Source: Anoplolepis gracilipes
Lineage: Eukaryota; Arthropoda; Insecta; Hymenoptera; Formicidae
Reading direction: 5' to 3'
DNA: 64,000 nt
NCBI RefSeq assembly: GCF_047496725.1
Contig: NC_132986.1
Coordinates: 9,384,031 to 9,448,030, forward strand
Shown here: positions 1 through 11,037 of the stretch, in pieces
Numbering within the stretch: the first letter of the stretch is position 1
Layout: every line of letters starts with the position of its first letter
Translations under genes and position numbers: made by a program
Notes under the pieces: model-generated
The model's input: the letters and a program-made list of their open reading frames with translations, nothing else
Told to the model about the DNA's origin: nothing
The model's database searches: none

Positions 1-1620
1 AAATAATATAAATAATATAAAATGTGGGATTACATATGGCTTATAAATTATATTCTTTTATACTGCACAGGCTTAAGCATTTTAACATTCATTTCTTCGG
101 TTATTTTGGAAAACAATGAGTTGACAACTTGGCCAATTGTACAATTTATAGCTTTATCAGTATTATATAGTTGTCTTCATATATTTTTTTATTGCATCGA
201 TTTACGTAATTTATATCGAGACTAATACAACTGAAGATGTTCCGATTGGAAGATTTACAATTAAAGAAGACTTGTGATCGATTGAGGTGAGTAAATCTCA
301 AATTTATATTTTGATAGAGAAATTTGGAACGTATATTTATTACATATAGACTACTTTAATTAGAAAAAAAAATTAAAATAAAGATATATCGTTGCAGAAT
401 AATCAACAGCTGTAATGCACGAATAAAGTGTGACAATAAGCACGTCGGCATTTTAACATTAATTTTTTCGGTTATTTTTTAAAACGATGAGACAACAACT
501 TGGCTAATTGTAAGATTTATAGCTTTATCAGTATTATATAATTCTCTTTATATATTTCTTATTGTATTGACTTACGTATTTTATACAGAGTTTCGCGATA
601 AAGGAAAGCTAAGTTTATAAGACTAATACAACTAAAGATGTTTCGATTGGAAGACTTAAAGAAGACTCATGATCGATCGCGGTGAGTAATGACAATGAGC
701 ACGCTGCCCGAATGTGCCTTGACACTGGTGTTTATATTTAAGACATTCTTGTTATCGATTCATCAGTTGCTATAATAATTCGAGTGCGCAATTTGTTTAC
801 AATTAATAATTCGTTTTTTTCGATAACTGAAAACAATAAATTATTACAGCGCAGAAAGATTGTATACACATTGCAACAATCTTTCACCGCAATATTGCAA
901 ATTTACCGCGAAATGTTGCTGCATCATTGCTGTGGAATTGCAGCAACGTTAAAATGTCCGTCTTTAGGAAGATTGCAATAAAATATTATAACAATATTGA
1001 AATGTTATGAATTTACAATAATGTATTGTTACTGCAATCGTCGACTAATGTTACATATAATAATAATATGTTTGTGATAGATAAATATCAAAAGCATATG
1101 AACACATAAAATTAATAATCACGATATAAATATTGAAGCCAAATAATAATTGTCCCTCAAGATTCTTTCAATAATTAAAGTTCAATTTGCAGATCGCAAT
1201 AATTTGCATGTTTGATATTTAATGTTAACAATAATATATTATGGGATTACACATGGATTATATAGTCTTTCATTCTACATATTTTTTTATTTGGTTTTGA
1301 TAACGAGATGAAAATTTAGCAAATTATAGGATTTATAATTTTCTTAATAATATATATTAGTCTTTATATTCTATCGACTTTATATTATATCGACTTTATT
1401 GTATGAGTTATGCGATAATACAACTGAAGGCAAACGTTCCGAAAGGATTTAAAGAAGACTTGTGATCGATCGCGGTAAGTGAATCTCCAATTTATATTTT
1501 GATAAAGAAATTTAGAACGTATTTATTGTATATAGTCTATTTTTATTATAAAAAAATTAAAATAAGGATAAACATAAATTGTATTTATGCAGACAAAAAG
1601 AGTGCGACCAATTTATAGAA
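1..1620 (+). pseudogene. Three degenerate tandem copies of a spliced membrane-protein-like unit
   Basis: Three related stretches lie at about 22-370, 440-700 and 1230-1560. Each has a hydrophobic stretch (copy 1 reads LILLY-type residues and a segment around SVLYSCLHIFFYC), then a short basic tail read as MFRLEDL...KKTCDR in copy 1 and MFRLEDLKKTHDR in copy 2. In copies 1 and 2 the tail ends at a perfect splice donor, AG|GTGAGT and CG|GTGAGT. Copy 3 is more decayed but keeps the GATCGATCGCGGTAAGT donor context. Only copy 1 keeps an open frame (22-225). The hydrophobic C-terminal-like segments recall insect odorant receptor ends, and 2085-2300 (+) also reads weakly like that, but I cannot prove the family. 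Best described as a decayed tandem array of unknown membrane-protein genes. Confidence 0.35.
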
Positions 1621-4116
1621 AAAAAATGTTATAATTATTTATCATGATAACAATAGCCTACATAGTTCGTTTCATATATATTTCAACTTGTTATAATATG
1701 TTGTTTTCAAAATCAGCATCCTTAGTTTATAACGTTTATAGTTTTGAAACTCAATTATTGTGTCGTGCGTTTGAAAATTTCGCGTCCGATATTCCAAAAA
1801 GGTAAACATAAATAGTAGCAATATTTGACTGTTCCAAGACAAAAATCATCACAAAACTTTTATCATCAGTTTCCGGATAACATTGACGCAGATGATATCT
1901 AAGATACTCTTAGAAATTTACAGTAAAAACACACTAAATTACAATAATTAATTTTTTAAATTCAATTTCATGTGTGCGTCGTGTGTGCTGTTTAACGATT
2001 TTGACGATATTTTAATATAATACGATCCTTTATTACTTGAAACAATAAACATCTTGTGAAATAATAACAAAATTATGGATGTATGTCATATCTTATTAGT
2101 AATTAATATCTTTATTCTCAATGTGTTGACTGCATTGCGTCACCCAGATATAGAAACTGTAATGACACTGTTGCTATGGTATACCATGATAATATTGTAC
2201 AGTTTATCTCTGCACCATTTGTAAAAAAATACGATAATGGAACAGCAAGTGTTCAAAGAAGGTATTCGGACGATTTCCATACATTCGGTGAGTGATTGAT
2301 ATTTTCTTGTACAAAATTCAAATTTTAACACGTATTAAATCGCATAATGATTAAATTTTTAACGGAAGAGAATAGAAATTAAGACGAAATAAATTGTAAT
2401 CATGCTGATGGGAAAATGGTGACGAAAAAGATATAATCGTTCATCTTAACGGCAGCATTTTTTTCTGTATATACTTTATTTGTTCCAACTTCTCTGTCTC
2501 GCCCCCCCCCCCTCTCTCTCTTTCTTTCTTTTTTTCTTTCTTTCTTTCTATCTATCTTGTATACAGCAAATTCGCTTACGAAATTGATATTTTCTCAGAG
2601 ATATTTGTTTATATTGAATAGTTTGAAAAAGCAGTTGTGTCGTTAATTCGAATTTTTGTAATTCGAACATTCTGATATCCCGTAACATAAATGTAAACAT
2701 AAACGCGAAAAGATACACCATTCCGTAACATCGCAAAGCTATTATCGACAAGATATAAGTTCAATCTCGAAAAAGCATTGGACAAAATAGGTCACATTTG
2801 TTCCCCATAACTTTTCGCAATTTGCACGATAGCAATAATAAATTATACTTATAATACGTACTGTTAATGACTTTAACATCTTTAATTATTTATTAATTTT
2901 TAATCATTATTAAAAATTAAATTAATTATTAATTTTAAATAATTTAAGATACTTACACGACATACTGCAAAATAACGGATTTATGTTACGATTATTTGAT
3001 ATATTATGATTATGAATATTTTCTTATTCATGTTTAATGTTACAAACATTTTGCTGGTATTTGACGTATATGCAATTTTATGCTTAAATTATTAAACAAC
3101 TAAGTATCAAATATATAAATATTCGTATTAAAACGGAATATCGTAATTTTAAATATCCGGATAAAATCACAATTAGTATGTGAATCTTGAATTTATACTT
3201 TCATGCATGAAATAAAGCATATTGATTGTGTTTAGTAAATTTGTAATAAAAGAATAAAACAAGAAAGATTATGATCGAAATGATTTCGAAATATACTTGA
3301 GAATACAAAAGTAACAACTTATTAATTGAAAGAAATATCATCACTTATTTTAGCAGCAACATTGGTTTTTGCATGGTTCATTTTATTTATACACCGATTC
3401 GTTACAATTCTGCTTTCGTATTCAATTAGTATTCGCAAAATTTGCTTACAGTAGAATGAGTTTGAAACTGAAAATCGCAAGGAAAATTCTCAGACTAATT
3501 TCAATTTCATTCATTTTTTCTTTATTGAAAGAATAATTCTTAACTTTTTCAATATTATCGTCCGAAATTTAATGTCAAATTAAATTTTATTAAATTAAAT
3601 TCCAATTATTTAAAAGATGGACTTATTTATATACAACATAATTTACTGGGAAACTTGCGCTATTCAACTAAATGCTTAGAATTTAAATTTTCGACGAAGA
3701 ATAATTAATTTCAAAAGATACATTAGCGCGATTCTTGTATTTTCAAAATCATCTTGTATGCGTTCTATTTCGCTTCCTTTATTACTCCGAGGTAAATGGC
3801 AGAAAGCGGAAATACACATTAAGATATTTAAAAAACTTCAATTCGTAATATTTCGTAAATATCTTCATTAGACGTATATACTTCAATATATTTCTATAAC
3901 ATTGTCGTTTCGATACACGTTCGATCGAAAAAAAGAGCAAGTTGTTGAAGATGATGCGCGAATTCGGAACAACATATTGAAAAAGTCATACTTAATGAAA
4001 GCTTCTAATAACGACTTCCTAACTAAGTCGATATAAGATGGACAGTGTCTAAGAGGTAGTAGCAGCAATGTTTTTTCAATATGATCAACATTCTTCCACT
4101 TCTTTTTTTTGTCTAA
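1621..4116. other. Non-coding stretch
   Basis: AT-rich sequence with only short, unconvincing ORFs. It holds one compound microsatellite at about 2502-2560. The part next to 4117 presumably includes the ING3 3' UTR. I see no other gene here. Confidence 0.5.
2502..2560. repeat. Compound microsatellite C(n)-(TC)n-(TTTC)n
   Basis: A run of C is followed by TC dinucleotides and then by TTTC/TTTCT tetra- and pentanucleotides, ending in TATC units. Confidence 0.9.
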
Positions 4117-6871
4117 TCAGTTTTTCCGCCCGCCGCGTCTCTTCATCGAAGACGTGCACTGAGGACAATACCATTTACCCTTGGGTGGCGCGCTGATACC
4201 CACGCAAGCGTAATGGAACCATTCAAAGGGACACTAATAACATAATTATTATTATTAGAAAATTAATCCACTCTAAGATATTTCCAGGGTTGGGAAGTAA
4301 CGCGTTATTTATAACCATTACCGTTATTTACTTTTTAATAACGGTCGTTACTTTTTTCTATTCGTAATGATAACGAGTTACTTTTTACAAAAATAATGAT
4401 AATAATAACGCGTTACTTTTATGAAGTAACATTCCCAACTCTATTTCAAAGATATCAATAATAACTTACGTCTGAATTATCGCAGGCAACCATATCGCCG
4501 TACGACACTTGATTACATATGCAATAACGCGGCTCGTTAGGATCGCATGTCCATTCTGGATTGTCTGGATCCACTACTTGCATAGTTGTGGTTACTACAG
4601 GCGGCGACACAGGCTGCTGGACCGTAGCTGCGATCACGCTTGAACTCGGCACAGTAGCAGTCACTTTTCTATAATTCGAGATTGCATTCTTTAAAAAGTC
4701 ATATTAAGAAATCTTCTACAAAATAAAATTAAAAAATATTATAAAAGTATTGCTAATTGAATAGTATTATATAATGTAAAATATTAAAACATCTTGGAAG
4801 AAATATCCGATCTCTCTAAAAAAAAAAAGTCTATAAAATATATAAAATATCTTAAATGTATTTTTGCAACATAAGACATCCGTTCCATCAGTGACATTTA
4901 AAATATAATTAATCCAAATAATCAAAATTTTCGTAGAAATAATCTGTCAATGAATAAAGCAAAATCAGAGTTGGCTTTCTTCCTTTTATGTATTCTATTT
5001 ACTTTTTATGTTTCTTCGTGGTCTCTTGAATGGCTGCGATAGCAGTTTGCGCTGCGCCAGCCAATTCTCTGCTGAATTCCGCGGCGTGCACGCCACCAGT
5101 ATTAATGGCCTCGTAGCTGGCTTTCAAACTGGCCGAGCGTCTACCTTGCTGCATCGACTGCGTAGCTGCGATCGCTTGCGATGCGGCCGCCGCGATGGCG
5201 TTACCACCTGCCCCGATGTGACCGAGATTATAGCATACAGATCCCACGGAATTGGCGATAGTCGCTGGCACCGGCGCGACATTACTCGTTGCGATAATAG
5301 GTCCGGAATTTGCTGACGCTGGCCGCGACTCTGGCAGACTCGTCGTCGCTGGCAATTTTTCGATCGCCAATCTCTTTTCGACAGACGTGGAAGACGCGTT
5401 CGAGTCTCGCCGTTTTTCTGATCGAGCTAAAATTCAAAAACTTGGTTGTTATTCTTGTCTAACAATATTGTTATCAATAAAATATTTCATTTTATTTGAC
5501 ATAATAGATTTAGTTTAATTCATAAATTTTACAGACTATCTTGAAATTTTGCTTGTAAGAAATATTAATATTTCTACGAATTCAACACAATATATTACGT
5601 TTATCTGTAAAAATTGAAAGCAATTGACAATTGAAAAAAATTAAAAACATTAAAGACTTACAATGGCCATGATTATCTCGCGTTCTACTTGGTGTAAAAC
5701 TGTAACGATTTTCTTTTTGGCTACTATTTGTAGGAGGCTGGTCCAGTTCTAAAGATCTCTTTTCCAAGATTTCAGTAATGCCCTTATTGTCTGCTTCCAG
5801 TTCCATTTTAAACTTGTGCAATTCTTGATCAAGTCTCCTCAGATACCTATCTACCAAGTCATACATTTGATTAGCTAAATGCACTTTTTCATCGGCATCC
5901 TCTAGTGTCTTGTAGTATTCCCTTCTAATAGCTTCATATTCCGCCTCTTTTTCACTGGGTTTCATTTTTTTGGCATTACAAAATAATGTCTTCACTTTCT
6001 TCTCCAAGCTATCCATAGAATCTGAAAATCAAATGGATTTATTATCATTGATTTTATATTACTACTGTTACTGTTGTCACTGTCTTTATTATATATATAT
6101 AAAATCAAAGATAGAACACATACTTTGTACACCTAGATCCATTTCTCTCATCTCGGTAAATCGATCCCTCAGCTCTTGTGGAAGATGCTCGATCACTAAA
6201 ATACATATCATACATTAAAGAGAAATTAGCTTTTTATAAATTTACACATATTTTATATATTTATATATAATAACTTTTAAATTACCTATCTATAATATTT
6301 GATGATTTATGTAACAATTTAATAAATAAGAGTCTTAGAGCTATTGCAACCTAATATTAATCTTTCTCATTTATTAATATTATTCTATAAACGAGCATTA
6401 AGTTTATTGCAAAATTAATAATCCTAATCATTATTATTTATATTGTATTAGCAATGCATCAGTGTTAATACTTATAATGAACCTAGAGAAGGAATAAAAT
6501 ATGAATCATTTTTTCCTAAAAATATAGAATTTGTTTGGAAATTTAAAAAAATTTAAAAATTGATCTCCATCACATAACAATAATTATGTTGATGAACATA
6601 CACCTAACCTCTTGATCGGGTAACGTGTCGAAAAGTAAACGCAATTTCTCATTATTTTACAATAAAAATTCATGAATGTTTAGCTCTAGTAGATTGCAAA
6701 AGGAGTCGGGACGTAAACAAAAATGGCCGCGTTCGTCGCGGGCTCGCGATTTTCGAATCGAAACTGGGGGTCAGCCGAGAGCGCTCCACGAGACGAGGTT
6801 AGAATCCTGTTAGCGAGTCGAGCACGAGCCTCATCGTACGTACTTTCGACGTAATCCTCGAGGTACAGCAT
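4117..6871 (-). CDS. Ing3: Inhibitor of growth protein 3 (ING3), NuA4/TIP60 subunit
   Basis: Six coding exons on the minus strand: 6844-6871, 6124-6195, 5662-6021, 5003-5426, 4470-4668 and 4117-4233, 1200 nt, 399 aa (vertebrate ING3 is about 418). The first exon carries only 28 coding nt (MLYLEDYVE), and the split ATG codon across intron 1 rebuilds the family start MLYLEDYxEMIE. The N-terminal ING helix region includes [20 protein letters not shown]; an Ala/Ser-rich linker contains [13 protein letters not shown]; the C-terminal PHD finger opens with [17 protein letters not shown] and ends with GKWYCPQC, the Cys4-His-Cys3 zinc ligands being split over the last two exons. A polybasic tail, KRRGGRKN, follows. 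ING3 reads H3K4me3 and belongs to the NuA4/TIP60 acetyltransferase complex in the nucleus. All introns are GT-AG. The last intron holds a small transposon-like repeat. Confidence 0.95.
4286..4442. mobile_element. MITE-like element in the last ING3 intron
   Basis: A unit of about 157 bp starts AGGGTTGGGAAGTAAC and ends GTAACATTCCCAACTCT, so the ends are imperfect terminal inverted repeats. Inside, ACGCGTTA and TAACGCGT also face each other. TATTTC flanks both sides (left at about 4279, right at about 4442), a possible target duplication. There is no coding capacity. Confidence 0.6.
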
Positions 6872-7516
6872 CGTCCTGCGTTGTCAATCCCTTACGAATA
6901 GTATACTCGACTAGTATCCGTCACTCGTCACCGGGAAATGGTACAATTCCGCGTGAATTATCCAAGTAAAGAGCTACTCGACCGAAAGCGTGCTCGCGCC
7001 TCGCGCGTGTCCAACCCCTCTGCCTCTGCCGCCGCATTTTTCGAGGCGCCTTTGACGTTTTCAATGCTTTCCGAGCCTGTAGGCCGAGGCTCGGTGCCAA
7101 AGGATTTCTAAAAATGTGCGACTGATACAACAACGGAGTTGTCGAAGAACGATCCCGATTAGGGATCGCAACTTGATTTCGAATTATTCGAGGCATTGTC
7201 ATGTATTTCGCCATCTTACATAGGCAGGGATGTAACTTGAAGGGTTCGATGCCCGATGGAGGGATGTTATAGCTTCGTTTTTTTTTTTATATTTATATCC
7301 TCGATTGAATTTTGCTGACTGAAAAGACGCGCGCGTGATTATTTTTTTTCCAATAAGTTTACTAAAAATCAATCAATTCTTTTAGACTAATCGTCAAAGA
7401 CTATGCGGTCTATTTCAAAAGTTGTGACAATTAATTATTTTTTTTCTCTTTTAATTAATGTCCAAAAAATTTATTTGCATAAAAAAATTTGGAATTTTTT
7501 CTTTTTTTTCAGTATA
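6872..7516. promoter_or_regulatory. Shared upstream region of ING3 and CDC26
   Basis: The two start codons face away from each other across 645 bp that are less AT-rich than the surroundings, as expected for a bidirectional housekeeping promoter. The CDC26 side ends in a pyrimidine tract and acceptor (TTTTTTTCAG at about 7503-7512), so CDC26 has an untranslated first exon in this interval. Confidence 0.5.
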
Positions 7517-7729
7517 ATGATACGACGAAGTCCAACGCGCATAGAGATGCGTCTGGACGATCTGCAAGAGTACGAGGAGATAAGAAAAGCACACGAAGCT
7601 AAAAAGGATCCTGAGAAAAAATCATCTATGAATCCTCCCACATGGGGAGGTAAGCTTCCTCAGAGTGAAATCCAGGAACGCATTGGTTACATACTGCCAC
7701 AGCATCCACCCACATCTAGCTTAAATTAA
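7517..7729 (+). CDS. Cdc26: Anaphase-promoting complex subunit CDC26 (APC12)
   Basis: Single coding exon, 70 aa. The N-terminus MIRRSPTRIEMRLDDLQEYE matches the CDC26 signature (M-x-RR-x-PT-R-x-E-x-x-LDD-x-x-E-[FY]), and ERIGY near the C-terminus matches the family's RIGYKP element. CDC26 is a small scaffold peptide that threads into the TPR protein CDC16/APC6 and stabilises the APC/C ubiquitin ligase. The start is chosen because the acceptor TTTTCAG ends five bases upstream and the family begins at this methionine; the open frame further upstream (from 7403) is AT-rich and lies in the intron. Polyadenylation signals follow within 50 nt. Confidence 0.93.
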   Translation: MIRRSPTRIEMRLDDLQEYEEIRKAHEAKKDPEKKSSMNPPTWGGKLPQSEIQERIGYILPQHPPTSSLN

Positions 7730-7746
7730 CCGCACCACAACGTAAC

Positions 7747-7775
7747 AATAAACATCAAATACAAAAGGCAATAAA
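7747..7775 (+). promoter_or_regulatory. CDC26 polyadenylation signals
   Basis: AATAAA occurs twice, at 7747-7752 and 7770-7775, shortly after the CDC26 stop codon. Confidence 0.6.
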
Positions 7776-7979
7776 ATTATGCTAATCTACATAATTTTGA
7801 TTTTATAAATTCGTCTCGAATAATTAATTTTTATCATCCTATATCATTCATTTTATGCAATGATTTCTCCTTGATTATAGTTATTTACGAATGATAATGT
7901 TACGTATGAATGATTTATAAATCATAATGTTATCATGATATATATCAATCTTTTTTCACATTATGATATTCTTTTTGCA

Positions 7980-7985
7980 TTTATT
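7980..7985 (-). promoter_or_regulatory. GTF2H3 polyadenylation signal
   Basis: AATAAA on the minus strand about 50 nt past the TAA stop of the TFIIH p34 gene. Confidence 0.5.
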
Positions 7986-8035
7986 ATTTAAGTAAATTAT
8001 ATAAAAAAAGGTACTTTACTTTGACATATGTAACA

Positions 8036-8111
8036 TTAATGAACGATATCTATAGTCTTTTTCTTCTTCTTCATCTTCATTGGCATAGGTCCTGGTGTCT
8101 TGAATACCGTA

Positions 8112-8154
<43 letters not shown>

Positions 8155-9514
8155 CCATAATTATATATTAAATATGACTAAAGTTGTATAACTAATGTAC
8201 AGTGCAATCAGAATACTATGTCATAGTGTTCGTTATCACTGAATAATTATATATAATGCAGTATCCATTACAATGTTATGAAAATACTTACTGACAAGTT
8301 GTACATATTGGGCTATATTTGCAGAAAACTGTAAAAACAAATATTTATTTACATTATTACATTACATTAATAATAATAATATTAAAACAACACATTAGTA
8401 ACAAAATAAATACTTTACAATTACTTTACATTTTGACTAAAATATTTGTGTTTATTTGATGTAACTGTATGGCAATACTTACTTGACAAACATGTAGAAC
8501 AAACATATCCGGTATCAATAAGATCCTTATGACAGAAGCATGCCGCTCTATAGTTTACTTTCACTGGTGGCGGTAAAACTAATTTCGATCTAACACTGGG
8601 ATCTGGCAGAAAAACCCACTAAATCATACAAGAAACAATTGTGGCACATATACTTTTATTTGATAATAACTGCAAGAAATTAATTAGAATTAAGCGTAAA
8701 TAATTTACCAATAAATATTGCAACAATCCAGCAAGCTGTGGCACTTGTAGATAATTACCACCAGTAATTTCACAACCTTGTTGCAAGAGTGTCAGTTCTT
8801 GATCTAGGCTGCACACATCCAAAATGACATTCTGAAAACATCCAGACAGATTTTCTTGTTGTAAATCATAATAATAATCAAAAATTATTAGAATAAAATA
8901 ATAAAAATCTAGAGAAACAAATACCATTCTTTGTGCTGTGAAAAATATGTTCATGTAGTTCATGTATTGCATAGCGGAATCATTGCTGGCAGTGATCACC
9001 AACATTCTGGGGTATAGTTTCTGATTGGCGACCTTTTCTCGTTCCAATCGAGCGATGTAACATAACGCCATACTGAGAGCACCCGAAATGAGACTCTCTG
9101 CATTTAATGGAACATCTATGGAAATCTCGTTGATGAATTGTTGCAACTGCTGGCGTACTGTACGTTCTACCATGGTAAACTTTTCATACTGGCCATCTAT
9201 CTGCCTTATTTCTGCCACGTTCTCACAGGGGTAGAGAAATTTGGCACTGTGACCATGGCATGCCATGATCGCCAATTCATTATTAGACGACTGCATGAGA
9301 TGAGCATTGGCAAAGACGATCATAGAATCCAAACATTGTGAGAGTATCTTTATCTCTTGTTTCACTATTTGTTGTACAGGATTGACGTCTAATATGATCA
9401 CCAGCAGACTCGTCTCTATTTCTGAAAATTTAGATAAATAAATATATAATCAAAACTTAACTTTACAAAATAACAAATAAGTCGACATAAAAATGTTAAT
9501 ATACCAGTCGCCAT
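8036..9514 (-). CDS. Gtf2h3: General transcription factor IIH subunit 3 (p34/Tfb4)
   Basis: Six coding exons: 9505-9514, 8925-9421, 8709-8831, 8483-8618, 8292-8328 and 8036-8111; 879 nt, 292 aa (human 308). Exon 1 carries only ten coding nt (MAT plus one base). The N-terminal vWA-like domain begins [11 protein letters not shown] and includes [13 protein letters not shown] and a segment ending ITASNDS. The C-terminal C4-type zinc module reads [18 protein letters not shown], then [11 protein letters not shown], and the protein ends in a lysine-rich tail (MKMKKKKK). p34 pairs with p44 in the TFIIH core needed for promoter opening and nucleotide excision repair. The last intron ends in a noncanonical-looking AAG acceptor directly after a poly-T run in sense (poly-A at 8115-8148 on the plus strand). 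Confidence 0.95.
8115..8148. repeat. Poly-A tract inside the last GTF2H3 intron
   Basis: A nearly pure run of A on the plus strand; in the sense of the gene it is the poly-T tract in front of the final acceptor. Confidence 0.9.
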
Positions 9515-10004
9515 TTTATTAAAGTTGTTAAATAATTTCTATTTTTTAAAATAATTTCTTTATTTTAATCAGAAAATATTTGTGTAACATCTTGTTTATT
9601 TCAGCGAGAGGTTTTTCTTTTTATGGTAGAAAATTCCCGAACTTATTAGAGGTAATTAGAGGTTACGTCGAGATTGAACAAACTGCTGTGAACGCCTCAC
9701 AACAAATGTGGCCAAAATTTGAAGCTTTTATTGAATTGTAAAATAGTATCTAATGATAAATGCAAAAAAGAAATTATCAATATATTGATAAAATTAATAA
9801 GATTTTCGTGAAAAGAAAAAAAGATTAAAATTGTTACTAAAAAAAAATAGTAAAAAAAAAAAAAATGACAACTGATGTAGTAACATATATAGATATATAA
9901 ATATTGAATGAAATTATATTATTAAAATATTATGTATTAAAAAATTCAATGTGATTAATAATTGAGAATAATATGAATATCTATATAATTTATCATAACA
10001 ATTA
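9515..10004. other. Intergenic stretch upstream of GTF2H3
   Basis: Holds the GTF2H3 upstream region and the 3' flank of the 158-aa gene. No ORF or repeat of note. Confidence 0.4.
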
Positions 10005-10860
10005 CTAGTAGCAACTAAATTCGGGATTTGGTTCTTGAATTTCAAAAGGCAACCATGGCTTATAAACATATCCATCAGCTTCCTTGCTGGCCATATATGT
10101 AAAGAAGGCTTTCTTAAATGACACAGAAAGGATTTTCCCAGATTCCATGGTGTGCCACATGAAGCGAGCATAAGTAACACGCGCTTTACGTACTTTACTG
10201 TGAAAAATTGCTCTTGCCTCTTGAATCTGCAGAATGCAAATCAATAATTATAATTGTTTCAAATTAATAGAAAAATAACCAGTTTCAGACTTTAAAAAAT
10301 TAAAGTTTTATATTAGCAATCATATTAAAAGTAAAAATAGAAAGACATAATGGGAAAATTAAGGAATATTATAAATTCTTTCTGAAATGGAATGTTAGTA
10401 GTTTAATATATGCAATGACGAGATATTAATAGTATCTCGTTGGTAATATATATGTCTATTATATTTAAATTCACAAATATTAAAAATGAAAGTTGACATT
10501 GATAGTCGACCTTTTCTTTTATCTCTTCAGCTTGGTTATAGGTTAATCTTTTCAGTTGGCATTTTGTCATCTGCAATGATGGTTTCTCAATCTTTGGCAA
10601 CCTCACTGTATCTAGTAATTGCCACGCTCGAGCAGTCGCTCGCATCAAACTTTCTGGGAAAATAAAAAATACCATAATAATAATAAAGCAAATGAAAGGT
10701 AAGCAATTTAAGAAGTGTCTTAGAAATAGTATTTTGTGAACAAATTACTTTTTTCGGTTTCTGTAAAAGTAACACACTGCCTATACATAACCCAGTCTTG
10801 AAATTGTGGCATCAGATAACATTTTGGCAATTTGGCGAATATGTACCCTTCTGCAGCCAT
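10005..10860 (-). CDS. Conserved-looking 158-aa protein, family not recognised
   Basis: Three exons: 10749-10860, 10511-10653 and 10005-10226; 477 nt, 158 aa, all junctions GT-AG with consistent phase. The protein starts MAAEGYIFAKLPKCYLMPQF, has a charged helical middle (KIEKPSLQMTKCQLKRL, then EEIKEKIQEARAIF) and ends DGYVYKPWLPFEIQEPNPEF plus a short tail. There is no signal peptide and no clear membrane span. The regular codon use and intact splicing make it a real gene. It could be a small mitochondrial or cytosolic accessory protein, but I see no diagnostic motif and assign no function. It lies between the 3' end of the 1448-aa gene and GTF2H3, all on the minus strand. Confidence 0.75.
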
Positions 10861-11037
10861 TTTTTTTAATTCAACCTAATGTTACATTTATTACATTTTG
10901 AATTCGGGATATATGAATTCGCACACATACATACATAAATTAATTCATACATAAATAATAAATAATATTGATATTACACTTAATCAAATTAAAGAGATCC
11001 ATTGATAAAGATATGAATATATTTCGAAATTATTAGA

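Noticed and set aside
6921..7214. 97-codon minus-strand ORF between ING3 and CDC26
   Set aside because: Basic, compositionally odd, not recognisable and lying in the shared upstream region; more likely 5' UTR or chance.
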